A DNA stretch of 64,000 bases, taken from positions 1,787,001-1,851,000 of the forward strand of contig JAFMOC010000026.1 of the NCBI GenBank assembly GCA_019802505.1. The letters are read 5' to 3'. Below are positions 51,403 through 62,450 of this stretch, piece by piece. The notes under the pieces are model-generated. The model saw only the letters and a program-made list of their open reading frames with translations, was not told where the DNA came from and did no database searches. The position numbers were made by a program, and so were the translations under genes. Numbering within the stretch: position 1 is the stretch's first letter; the number at the start of each line of letters is the position of its first letter. This DNA comes from Corydoras sp. C115. Its lineage: Eukaryota; Chordata; Actinopteri; Siluriformes; Callichthyidae.

Positions 51403-51742
51403 GCAGCGGCATGGTGGCTTAGTGGTTAGCACGTTTGCCTCTCAGCGCTAGGGATTCCCGGTTTGAATCCCAATCTGGGTGGAGTTTCCATGTTCTCCCC
51501 GTGTCCACGTGAGTTTCCTCCGGGTTCTCCGATTTCCTCCCACAGTCCAAAAACATGGATTAAGGTCAATTGAATTCTCCAAATTACCCCATATATAGTG
51601 TGTGAGTGAGTGTGTGCCCAGCGATAGATTGGCGCCCTGTCCTGGGTGTATTTGCCCAGTGCCCGAAACGTTCTCTTCTGGATGGGCATGGGGAACCCCG
51701 CCGCGACCCTAATAGAGGATAAAGCTGAAGATAATGGATGGA
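51403..51742 (+). mobile_element. GGCGGCACGG-type SINE, full length, 11-bp TSD
   Basis: This + strand copy is flanked by ATTAAATTACA at 51392-51402 and 51743-51753. Confidence 0.92.
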
Positions 51743-52029
51743 ATTAAATTACACATACAGCTGGTGGTGTAATAGTATTTTGGCAGAAAGTCTTCTGCAA
51801 AAAAACTTTTATTTAATCTGAAGTTATTTTTTCCTTAAATTCATGAAATGTTTTTGTTTTTGTGACTTTAAGTAAAGAAAGGTGTTTTAGAGCAGGTGTT
51901 TTGTTTTTTTGCTATCTTCTGTAATTGTGATGACAGCAAGTAGCCATACTTTTTAAAGCCTTATGGCAGAACACCAAGTAGTTCTCAGAAAGAATTACTA
52001 CCCCAACAGCCACAATTGTTCACTCAGAC

Positions 52030-52300
52030 CCAGTGGTGCCAATCCATTTCAATGTTTTTTCATGTAAGGAAAAGTCCCATGCCGTTGGCTCTAGGCGATA
52101 TTGGAGCCGTGGGAGTGATGCCCTTATATTCTTTTTCTAATATTCTCTAGAGCCAGAGAGCATGGCCAGGGAGGCTTGATTTATTCTGGCCTGTCCGCTT
52201 TTTCAAAGGGCTGGCATGCAACCAGCACAGATGAGCCCCGCACTCCTCCAGCTGTGATTAGTGAGTGCGGTGAACCATATAAGCCTGAGAAGTACACTGC
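52030..52300. other. possible conserved non-coding block in kiaa1217 intron
   Basis: This block is repeat-free and more GC-balanced than its surroundings. It contains GCCGTTGGCTCTAGGCGATA and CACTCCTCCAGCTGTGATTA. No exon of the right phase with family similarity is seen. The call is by appearance only. Confidence 0.25.
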
Positions 52301-53059
52301 TTCACCATAAAGAAAGGCTGTCCTAAAATGTTACACATTGTCTAATGAAGAGTGAAGGCCATTTACTTTGACCTTCTTTTACAGAGGCAAATGAGGACAT
52401 GCTTTCTAACTTTCTGGGCTGTTTCTTTTTTGGTCTGGATTTTTTTTTTTTTTTTTTTTTTTATACTTTTTTGCCCCACCCATGACTACACTGTATTATG
52501 TCAAAAGTTGACAAATATGCAATGTTGGACAGAATCAGTTTAAAGTGGTCTTTCTTACTACGCTACAGTTTAGGGTTAGTGCTAGGCACGCTTGTTTCCT
52601 TGATGCATTATGCTTCTATCACAGCATACCCAGGAAAATTTGGGCAGTTTAATGGTTCTAACTTGTTTATAGAAAAGTCAATGCACATTACAAATCACTG
52701 ATTTTAGCATTTAGTTAACACCTCTGGGTTTTATTGAAATGTTAAATTTAAGTTGTATGTATATTCATATGTACATGAATATTCCTTCTCAGAAAATTAT
52801 TTTGTTGGAAGCAAAAAATACAAATGTACAAAATGCTTTTCTTTGCTTTGTTACGCTACTTTGCCCAATCTATCAAGTTTAACTAAAAGCAGAGTTCAGG
52901 AAGGATTTAATGATTCTTCAATAAAACATGCAGCTAGCTAACTGAATAGCTATGTTCAAAATGTTTGAAAGTATTACATTTATTATTTAATTATGTAATA
53001 ATATAAAAAAATGAAATGGGCAATTTGAAGTAGATATTAAGTATTGGGTCTTTTATATA

Positions 53060-53061
<2 letters not shown>

Positions 53062-53143
<82 letters not shown>

Positions 53144-53151
53144 ATATATAT
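53062..53151. repeat. (TA)n microsatellite
   Basis: About 90 bp of TA with a single TTTA interruption. Confidence 0.97.
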
Positions 53152-54369
53152 CTTTAACTGAGACCTATGCAAATTTTTCATTGTGTAAATAAGCCATAAA
53201 TATAGTGTCTGAGTACAAACATATGTCAGTCAGTGCAATTTGTGGCACAAAATTGAATTGATTTCTGCCCTTCTAATCATAGCTGTGGGAGCTGGAATGC
53301 TTTCAACAATCTATATCAGCTGCCCATTTGTTGACTTGAAATTTAAAAAATGCTGTGGTCTTGATTCGCCCGTTTCTCCCACGTGCATGCTTATGCTGAA
53401 ACCAGTTTTAGCTTTCAGAGCATGTTGCTTAATGCCTAGTTTTAGGAAGGCATTACAGCTGGGGTTATTAAACATACTGCGGATTCAACCACCTGTCATG
53501 CTCTATAAACCTTAAAACGGGGGATGTAAAATTTGGCAGCAAAGACAATCAAGGCTATTATTCTCTCCTGTGGCGTGTCGTAACGCATGACCAGTGGGGG
53601 GTTAGAGCCCAGATACTATCTAGCATAGTACCTTTTGCATCTCAATGTGTGTGTGTGTGTGTGTCCAGTTAGGTAAAGGTGTTCTTTTTTTAACTTGTGA
53701 TGTAATTTGGGACAGATCATTCATTGTACTATATAGACATCATAAGTGCAGAATATCACAAAACAGCCTACATACACCATGCAACCTTCAATGCCACCTT
53801 ATGGCGAGTTACTACCAGAACCATCAAGCTTTACACACATGGTAAATGAATAATGGTAAATTTTGCTATGTACAATATTTAAATAATAAAGACATTTTAA
53901 ATCTATTAGTAAAACTGGAATAGGTCAATATTATTCTGTATAGAAAATTTGCACGTCTCCTCTGTATTTGGAAAGACCCGACTGCTGTATATATGATCAG
54001 TGATGGACTGTCAGGGCCTTCAAGGACTAGGATTATCTAAAACACAGGCTGTTATTAATTATATTTTGTCCAAGCATACTTAATAAATTATTCTGTATGC
54101 TCTGTCTGCTTCCTTTCATAGCGTTTTACACTTTCTAATCAAAGTCCATTGCCGACGGCTCTGCTTTCTCCCCAGTACCTCTGTGCCACCATCATAACGA
54201 GTTATTTATCTTAAATCTTTTATTTCCTCTAATAAGATGTTTTTATAGTCATAAAATTGTTATTGACAAGTGGATTAATTCAAATGGAGCATTACTGAAG
54301 GCCTAGGTGTTAAGCACGGCCCACCACTAAGTATGATGTATTTCATTAAAGATTCATAATTTAAAGTAC

Positions 54370-54520
54370 AAACTTGTTACATGGGCACAGAGCACAGTAA
54401 CAACCTGTCCTAATTATTAAGCTAGCCCATGATGTTTAATCCTGATAACAGGTGATATTTGTATTCCAGATCCTTTTTATAACCGCTTTTGATTAGTTGC
54501 AACAGATTTAGGGAAGGCTC
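54370..54520. other. possible conserved non-coding block in kiaa1217 intron
   Basis: It has TAATTATTAAGCTAGCCCAT and GATGTTTAATCCTGATAACA, with homeodomain-like TAATTA and TAATCC cores and a GATAA core. It is repeat-free. Whether it is conserved cannot be judged from one sequence. Confidence 0.22.
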
Positions 54521-55343
54521 TTTATAACACACTCCCTGCACTTCCCTCCTCCCTCTCTTACCCTTTTAACACACAAATCAGGATGATTTATTCTGCATAA
54601 CGCACAAACTCAGACTTGTAAGGTGATGAGTGCATGACCAGTTCTTAATGATGCAGTTCAGTACTATGTGCACATTCAATTTACACTGACAAATTTATTG
54701 TTTATATTTGTACTAGTCACATTCATCTCAACCAATTGCATAGGTCACTTTATTTATGCTTTGTCATACTTTGGGTGTATGTAGTGTTTATTTAAATGTG
54801 CAATATTTACTACTGCCCCATGGGTCTGAAAATAAATTAATTTCAATCCTGTGTAAGTCCTGTATATATTGCAGTTTGGACAATAACTTTGACTGATATA
54901 TGAAAGAAGATTCTAAAAGGCATTATGTGGAAAGAATGAAAATATGAAGCTGTACAGATAGATAGAAGCTGTATAGATGTACAAAGTAGCTATTGGTATA
55001 TTTTGGGTGGAGTTTAAATGATACACTAGTACTGTTTCCTAATTATAACCATCTGGGAACATGACCAGATAACTGGGTTGCTGTAAGGGTTTCTGCATGT
55101 TGTAACATTTTTGATTTTTGTATCCTAAAATACAGAGGGGTACACCCTAAATCTACCTGTGGGTATTCATTTAGGTTTTATACATTTTTTATTTCATGGA
55201 CATGTGTAAGCTGGATTAGGTTTAGAAATGTGCTATTATTTATTTTACCTGTAGTTTTATTTATTTTACCTGTAGTTATTTTCATCTGTAGTGTATGTAC
55301 ATTTGTGTATTTTTCTTTGTAATTACACTCAAATACTTTATAG

Positions 55344-55977
55344 CAGGTGTGCCCATACTTTTCTGGCCCAAAAGCCACTTTTTCCAGTGGACAGGTCATC
55401 ATGATCTACGAGGATTCATCTTTTTTTAGCTTTAGTGTTGAAACCTGTTTACACCTGTTTGTTTTTTGTACAGCCTTTGGCTCAAGGACATGACACACGT
55501 TTTCCCTAAATGGCAACCCCCCCCCCCCCCCCTGGAACGGGCAAACACAAACAGCATACAGCACAGATGTACAACAATCCCTGTGACCTGCATTTCCCCA
55601 AACAGTACATGGATATTAATAAAAGCATAAAACATAGTACACATATACCCCGGCTGCAAGGCATGCTGGGAAATGGTAATAATAATTATTGGTCATAGTT
55701 GGTCACAGTACACCAGTCAATTACATTGACCTGCCCACCTTTATAAGCGGTTTGAATGTAATGTACATTTAAATGAGACGTGATTGGGGCATGGTCGCAA
55801 TTTTGGGAATAGAGAGAGAGAGAGAGAGAGAGACGGGGAGAGCAACAGTCGTGTGTATAAGTGCTTCTGATACTGTGCTGTAACGAAAGCGTTTATGTCA
55901 TTTTTTTCTCAAACTTGTGTAGTGATTTATGGCGATTTACCAACAAGCAATTGCGATCGACGTGTTGGGCACGCCTG
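55344..55977. mobile_element. hAT (Charlie-like) non-autonomous element
   Basis: The left end is CAGGTGTGCCCATACTTTTC. The right end, read on the other strand, is CAGGCGTGCCCAACACG, similar to the CAGGGGTGCCCAAACT ends of Charlie-type hAT elements. The flanks CTTTATAG (55336-55343) and CTTTAGAG (55978-55985) differ at one base. The interior holds a C run (55517-55532) and a GA tract (55809-55833), with no transposase frame. Confidence 0.8.
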
Positions 55978-57702
55978 CTTTAGAGGGACACCCTGTTCTT
56001 TTAGAACAGCCTTAAGGTGTGCCTGTTTTTATTCCGTGATGCTCTTCTGTACTTCACAGTTGTCAGCTTGAACCAGTCTGACTGTTCTCCACTGACTATT
56101 TTTTTTATATCTAACTCAGAACTGATGCTCACTGGATGATTTTTCTTTAGTTTGTTAGTTTGTGTAAATTGTATGTGAAATCTCAGGAGTGTTATCCTTC
56201 CTAAATCTGGTGCTTGATATAATGCTGCAGTTATAAAAAATAGTTTTTAGTTAAACTATATCAAGTAGTAATGTTGAATCTTGTTTTTAGATTGGCTTTA
56301 TTGGGGAGATTTACACCAAGGGAGTTGTGTTTAGAGGAACAGAGTTGTGCCAGGTCTTTAAAATTTATATGAAGTGCTTAGCTGTTTTTCTATATTTCTC
56401 TATACTTTTGACAAAAAAAAATAGATTTACAAACAAGTTGTACTAGTAAACAAAAAGAAACCAAGTTAAAAATATGCAACCATTTATTTACTGGGGAAAA
56501 TGATACATTGCAAACTTTGTGTGATATTGTATGTGATCCTTCAAGATGAACTGATAATTTAATGGGAAAATTGGAGTCAGATGTTTTGACAATCAGTTAA
56601 AAAAAAATCTGTCAAAGTCTGGAATTTTTAACAGCACAGATTTGAGAAAGGTTATAATAGTATGAACAAACAAAATTTCTGGGTACCTTTGAAGGACAGT
56701 TGTTGATGCTCATCAGTGTAGATAAGCTTACAAAACGATCTCTAAATAGTTTAAAATTATGCGTATGTGCAAAATCTTAGATGGTTCACAAAAATTAAAG
56801 CACTGTATACTGTATGTATTTTCTGCAACAACTGTAAATGTTTGAGCTATTAATGTTTTAAAACATTAAAGTTTGTCAGTTTCTATCACACTTACTGTAA
56901 AGCTACAGAGCTGTTTTAATAAATAATCAGAAAGAAATAAAATCTGGTGAATGATCAGTTATTGTGCGTATTTCTGTGTGTCTACACACAGGGAAGTGTG
57001 TGTGTGTGTGTGTGCGCTTGTGTATAATTTTGGCAGAAGACACTTTTAAGTTATCTTGTTCAGGCCTGTGTTGCATATTTAGATTATGATTGCATTTTTC
57101 CAGCATTAAATCCAGCAATGAAATTATGAAGATTTTAAACTTAAAGTACTCTTTTGTTAAGAAAATTATTCTCTAGGATTAGAGAACCAATGTCTTCCAT
57201 TTGCTGTGATTGTTTAAGCTTAATAGTTTCTAGACCACATTTAGGTATGTTTGTCATTATGGTATTATGGACTAGCTCTTAAATGTTCTGCGATTTGTGT
57301 TCATTTGAATGATAAGAAAAATGCCCATCATGCTTTTTACTTAAAGAAAACAGCAGATGTGGTTACTCTGTGTCTGTGTCTTTGGCTTAACAAAGTGATC
57401 TTTATCTTCTAATCATTCAACTATCCAGTTAATACCTGTGGTTGCAGAAAAGCACACTCATTGCTATGAAGGCTATCATTAGTTCAAAATTTCTTGCATA
57501 CAGAATGCTGAGTATAAATGTTTTGTAGTACTATGTGTGCTGAATTTGACCAAAGAAAACTAGGTCACATGCTCTTGCATTCCATACGTCTGAATATCAG
57601 TATGAGTTAGTTTAAAAAAGCTATCCATTTTGTTCCTTATCATGTTTACAGAGGAACCTTAAAATTTGGAGCGTATGCACTAACATCATATCAAATATAT
57701 AT

Positions 57703-57704
57703 AC

Positions 57705-57786
<82 letters not shown>
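57703..57786. repeat. (GT)n-(TA)n compound microsatellite
   Basis: About 10 GT units run into about 30 TA units. It borders the left end of the candidate LTR. Confidence 0.97.
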
Positions 57787-57790
<4 letters not shown>

Positions 57791-57796
57791 CACTAT

Positions 57797-58444
57797 TGTT
57801 ACAAGTGCCTAGGGCACCTGTCCCTCATTAGTGTATTCATTTACTCGTTGGGCGATTGGTTTATTTTGGTGCACGTGATCGGGTGTGTTTGTATTTAGGT
57901 TCCGTGTTCCCCTTCCCCGTGCACGTCTTTATTTTACATGTCTACTCGTTTGTGTGTTACCCTTCGTATTGGTGTCCGTACACCTTTTAATGAACAAATT
58001 CCCTTTTTGTTTTATGTCCTGGTGTTTCCGAACTCTCTTCAGTGCTTTTTCAGAAGGTTCGGCGCTGCGCATTACTCCGCGCAGGCGTTCCGTGTTAGCG
58101 ATTTCGGGCGCTTCGGCGTTGCGCATTACTCCGCGCAGCCGATTTCCAGGTTAGGCAAGCGAGATCCGACAACTATATATTCTCGGTCTGGCTTTGCCCA
58201 GGCTTGTGTTTCATGCAAATGGTGTAAATATTAATTTAGGAGTAATTGGTCATGGCTTGGTGATTTTGTAAAGAGTATATAAACCTGTGTAGATTTGTAT
58301 AGGGAAGACACACACACACATACACAAAGAGTTTTGCCCTTTTTAACAAAAATAATTAACTATTTAACAATCTCCGAATTGATGTAATTGCAACATTATT
58401 CTATTTAGAGGTTAGAATGACAATACCACACTCGGGTTGTGACA
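57797..58444 (+). mobile_element. candidate solo LTR
   Basis: This segment runs from TGTTACAA to TTGTGACA, near-inverted ends of the TG...CA type. It contains a CpG-rich part (58050-58150) and a TATATAAA box at 58276-58283. A 54-bp-spaced duplication of TGCGCATTACTCCGCGCAG lies at 58066 and 58120. No coding region for a retroelement is present. The expected short flanking duplication is not seen (ACTAT on the left, GTGCG on the right), and the left flank is a (TA)n tract that could have changed. An ordinary promoter or enhancer is the alternative. Confidence 0.4.
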
Positions 58445-58674
58445 GTGCGGTGCAGGGAATATCCAGACAATTCAAAAGTCTTTGGGATGTGGTAGTGAAA
58501 CATTACAGAGCCTTTGACTTCATCATTAATAAAAACACATCTTAAAGAAAATAATGTGACGGGTAAAAATAAACATTGTGAAGTTGCATAAAAATGTGTC
58601 ACAGTGATTCATGTAGTCTTTGCATTGCATATTCCAAACATGTTCTAAAGGTATCTATCTCTTATGCATTTCAG

Positions 58675-58828
58675 ATAACGAATCCTGTTCAAACCATTAT
58701 AGGAGCTCAGGGACCTCAAAAGGTGATGTCAGAGCGAGAAACACCTGCATTGTTCAAACGAGGGAGCCGTACTCGGGCCAGCCTCCCTGTGGTCAAATCC
58801 AGCAACCACACCAAGGACAAATCTCTAG
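58675..58828 (+). CDS. kiaa1217: kiaa1217 third coding exon (RGSRTRASLPVV block)
   Basis: This exon encodes residues 143-193 plus one base. The acceptor is TTATGCATTTCAG|ATA at 58674/58675 and the donor is TCTCTAG|GTTTGA at 58828/58829. It is entered in phase 0 and left in phase 1. The second half, RGSRTRASLPVV followed by KSSNHTKDKSLG, aligns closely with human KIAA1217, where the same Ser/Arg-rich segment precedes the AIP3-like region. The first half (ITNPVQTIIGAQGPQK) is not recognisably conserved with mammals. An in-frame ATG at 58726-58728 (Met160, followed by SERETP) is a plausible start for a shorter isoform made from the internal promoter near 49 kb. The acidic-then-basic, serine-rich composition suggests a flexible, possibly phosphorylated linker. 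Confidence 0.93.
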
Positions 58829-60393
58829 GTTTGATAATTTTTTAAATAAATTACTTCCTTTTATCTACACCAAAGCAATTTAAAAATGTTTTAATTATTT
58901 ATATTTTTTAATTGGATTGCCAGCTCACAAAGTTCAAACCATCTTGCAATTTAGAAGTAGGAGCTTGGCTTGAGATTTATTTACTTTTAAATGTAAGGAG
59001 ATTTAGCATAAGCCTCTAATGGACTAGTAGTTTTCATAAACTAACACAGATCCTGGTCACTTACTGTTTGCTGTAATGGTTTTAACTGTGTAATTGCAAA
59101 ATGTGCATGGCTCTTCATTAATGTTCTAGTTCTACAAATATGATTGTCTGGAAAATTGTCCCATATGAATAGCTCACAAATTGTGATTGTATAGGCGTTT
59201 AGGTATTTATCAGTGTTTAAGGTACAGCTGCTTGTTATTTTTTCCCGCTACGACAGTGTCCATGTAAAATCACTTCATAGTTGGTGCCATCTGGAAATTG
59301 ACTAAAAATTAAAGTTACAAAGCAGTAGTTGATCTAATATACATAATTGAATAAATTATTTAAAAAATAATAATAATAATAATATCAATAATTAACACAC
59401 CAGGGTCACAGGAGAATGTAATGTTCTCATTCATTCATTCATTCATTCATTATCTCCCGCTTTATCCTCTATTAGGGTCACGGTGCCCCATGCCCATCCA
59501 AGGGAGAACGTTTCGGGCGCTGGGCAGATAGACCCAGGACAGGGCGCCAATCCATCGCTGGGCACACACTCACACACACACACACTCTATATGGGGCAAT
59601 TTGGAGAATTCAATTGACTTGATCCATGTTTTTGGACTGTGGGAGGAAACCGGAGAACCCGGAGGAAACCCACGCAGACACGGGGAGAACATGGAAACTC
59701 CACCCAGATGGGGATTCGAACCGGGAATCCCTAGCGCTGAGAGGCGAACGTGCTAACCACTAAGCCATCGTGCCGCCCTGTAATGTTCTCATATTCACAT
59801 ATTACTTCCAACATTGCAATCTCTGAATTAAAAAAACGTTAATGTTACTCCCATTGTTTTAATGTAAATTTCTTGCAGAAGTTCCTTCCATATCCACTGA
59901 TCTGGTTTCAACATGCACATCAACAGTTTTGGGTAGCTGTATTGGTGCCAACTAAAACCAGTTCTGGATTATACACTTGCAACCTGTCGGTTAAAACAGA
60001 CTTTAAAAACAATTATACACTTTCCCTTTTGTGCCGACAGGTTAGATTAGACATTAGAGTTCCTTTGGAACTGTGCCACTGTGCATATTGTCTGACATGT
60101 TTTGTATGGATGGACTTAATTTTATCACACTAAATATTTGGTTAGTTTGAAATGCTGTTATAAATATTTATGTTTTTATTAAATAGGCAAACATCCCACC
60201 TGTTACAATAAAAAAATGTATGGAAAGGCATAGAAAATGTGAATGGGAAAAGTCTTAAGCCTTCTAAATTTGCAAAATACTATGTTTACCTTTTTAGATT
60301 CTGCAATTAATTATGTTTAAACTATTAAGCTGATAAATATGACTACATTATAACAATACATATTTTAATAGATTCAAAAACTTTGTCTTTTAG
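58829..60393 (+). other. kiaa1217: kiaa1217 short intron between third and fourth coding exons
   Basis: This 1.57-kb intron (GT...AG) contains one minus-strand SINE at 59431-59778 flanked by a 14-bp duplication. The rest is ordinary AT-rich sequence. Confidence 0.85.
59431..59778 (-). mobile_element. GGCGGCACGG-type SINE, full length, 14-bp TSD
   Basis: This minus-strand copy lies in the short kiaa1217 intron. It is flanked by perfect TGTAATGTTCTCAT at 59417-59430 and 59779-59792, the longest duplication in the window. Confidence 0.94.
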
Positions 60394-60592
60394 GGGTTTT
60401 GTACCTGCAGTATGGGGAGGAGACAAGGCAGATCCTCATGCCTAATGAGGTGTCAAGTACCGATACAGTACGAGCTCTATTTGTCAGTGCCTTCCCTGAG
60501 CAGCTTACACTTAAAATGCTGGATTCACCCAACATGGCTATCTACATAAAGGACCATGTGCGCAATGTCTACTATGAACTCACTGATCTGCG
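60394..60592 (+). CDS. kiaa1217: kiaa1217 fourth coding exon (start of AIP3/Bud6-like region)
   Basis: This exon encodes residues 194-259 plus two bases. The acceptor is TTGTCTTTTAG|GGG at 60393/60394, and the split Gly reads G|GG. The donor is CTGCG|GTAGGT at 60592/60593, in phase 2, so the last codon starts CG and is completed as Arg by the next exon. The peptide GVLYLQYGEETR...MPNEVSS...ALFVSAFPEQLT...YIKDHVRNVYYELTDL is nearly the human KIAA1217 sequence. It is clearly closer to KIAA1217 than to SRCIN1, which has FLQFGEETRRVHI at the same place. This is the N-terminal part of the AIP3/Bud6-like region shared by the two proteins. The following exon, expected to begin around NIQDRS, is not found before the window ends. 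Confidence 0.95.
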
Positions 60593-61921
60593 GTAGGTTT
60601 AATTTTTTAGATGAATACATTTTCAAAGTTTACTCTTCGAAATCTGTGAAGAAAACTGATTTTACTTGAGTTTTTATTGCCATCTTGAACTTCCATAATT
60701 CATATGATTGACATACACACCCACACACCATATAAGGATTAGTGGATCACTGCGGTAAAGTACAATAAGCAAGACCACTTGCAAATTCTCTTTTCCTTTA
60801 TGAGAACATTTTCATATCTGATTATTTTGTAGCAAAACAGTAGATTTTTTGGTAGATTCCATTTTTTTAATTGTACATGGTTCAACAACATTCCTACACA
60901 AAATTAAACATTTTTAGAAACAGCTTGTGATTACTAGTTTCCAATTGTGTGAAATTTCAGAACACTTTACCAAAGCTGTAACTTCAAGAAAACCTCTTTT
61001 TGGGAGTGGATATGCCACCTTTACTCAATATTAAAATTTACATTTTGTTTTTAATTATGTGCTTGTGTTTAAATTATTATTTTTACTGCAAACAAAAGTT
61101 TACATTCCAGTTTGGCCTGGAGTGTTTTTGGTTTTATTATGTACGCAATATGACCACCTGAATTTTGATCCAGGGATCTCCATGCTGTGAGATGCCATTG
61201 CTTTTCACTGATCCACTGAGTTTACCTTACCCCCAATTTTGCTTTAAATTTAACAAACTGTCATGGATAAGTTCCATGAAAAATCCAATTTTCAATGCAG
61301 GCAACCGCAAGAGCGAGAATCTAATATATAACAAATATATTTAAATCAAAACAAAACACAAGAAATAATTAATCTAATTAAAATGCCCCCCTTCAATATG
61401 CCTACAATTAATATACAAAAAAGGGCAACAAAAAGAGTGCAATCACCAAAAGAGTATTTAGTACAGCAAGCAATAACTAAGATGATAGCAGTACTTGAAA
61501 ACTTGACCTTACCATAGCTTAAAGTGCAAAAGAATGGCATTCTTTAGGTTTACCACATGGCAGCCACTTGAGATGAGAGCGCTGCATGTGCAAGCCCCTT
61601 TTCTCAATCTAGTGCATCTAACTGATCATTGAGCTCCCAGTCTGCTTCACATGTGCCACTGTAAAGCAGTGGTAAACATATATTTTAATTTATTTCATAT
61701 TTTTTTATATTTAATTTGAGGGATATGATTTATGTATTTATGTAGAACTAAAATGCCTTGTTAAAGCGAGTGTCTAATTCATAGTAGTAGATTTGAGATC
61801 AAATTCTTTGCTGGCAGCTCGATTTTTCTATAGTTTACTTATGTAAATAAAGCTGCTATTTTCAGTTCTAGTCAAACAACAATGGGTCTTCCAACAAACA
61901 GTTTTGAGGTTTTCATTATAT

Positions 61922-62135
61922 TTACATACATTTACATTTGGTCATTTAGCAGACGCTTTTATCCAAAGCGACTTACAAGGTGAACACAGGGTTAATCACA
62001 ACGTCCCTGGAGCAATGAGGGTTAAGGGTCTTGCTCAAGGACCCACATTGGTAACTTTAGTGGACCTGGGATTTGAACCGCCAACCTTCAGATTGACAGC
62101 CCAACACCCTAACCACTGAGCTACCCTGCCCCCTA
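61922..62135 (-). mobile_element. tRNA-derived SINE with LINE-like tail
   Basis: On the minus strand the head reads GGTAGCTCAGTGGTTAGGGT, with an A-box-like TAGCTCAGTGG, and then GGTTCAAATCCC as the B box, as in a tRNA gene promoter. The 3' end has GTAAGTCGCTTTGGATAAAA and CTGCTAAATGACCAAATGTA, the same tail as the LINE fragments in this window. An 8-bp duplication CATTATAT flanks it at 61914-61921 and 62136-62143. Confidence 0.8.
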
Positions 62136-62427
62136 CATTATATGCTATGTAATTAACATAATTCTTAAATAAAACCAATAGGTCTAAGCTAAGTGCTTCA
62201 AAACAGATGAGGTGTCCACATCTTTTAAAATAGCATAAAGTACACCTGTGCAGTATGACTGTTATTTGCTTTAATATGCTTTGATGTGATAAACAAAAAT
62301 GCATGAGTTTTTATTTGAAAATACACCCTACATCAATCCAAAAGAAAGAAGGTATACTGCCTTTTTGTTTTAAACATTATACATGAAGTTGACAGATGCT
62401 GCCCTAATGTGCAGTTTTTTTGTATAG

Positions 62428-62450
62428 TGTGTGTGTGTGTGTGTGTGTAC
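62428..62450. repeat. (GT)n microsatellite, short
   Basis: About 10 GT units. A second short GT-rich patch lies at about 62525-62550. Confidence 0.9.

Larger units (their letters stand above)
45245..58674 (+). other. kiaa1217: kiaa1217 intron between second and third coding exons
   Basis: This 13.4-kb intron contains a Tc1 relic (46230-46710), a cluster of SINE copies (46728-48090), a hAT MITE (48141-48634) and the CpG-rich promoter candidate. It also holds a further SINE (51403), a (TA)n tract (53062), a hAT-like element (55344-55977) and a candidate solo LTR (57797-58444). Stretches 49141-51030, 51754-53050, 53160-55335 and 55986-57700 have no feature I recognise beyond the low-confidence conserved-looking blocks listed separately. 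Confidence 0.7.
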
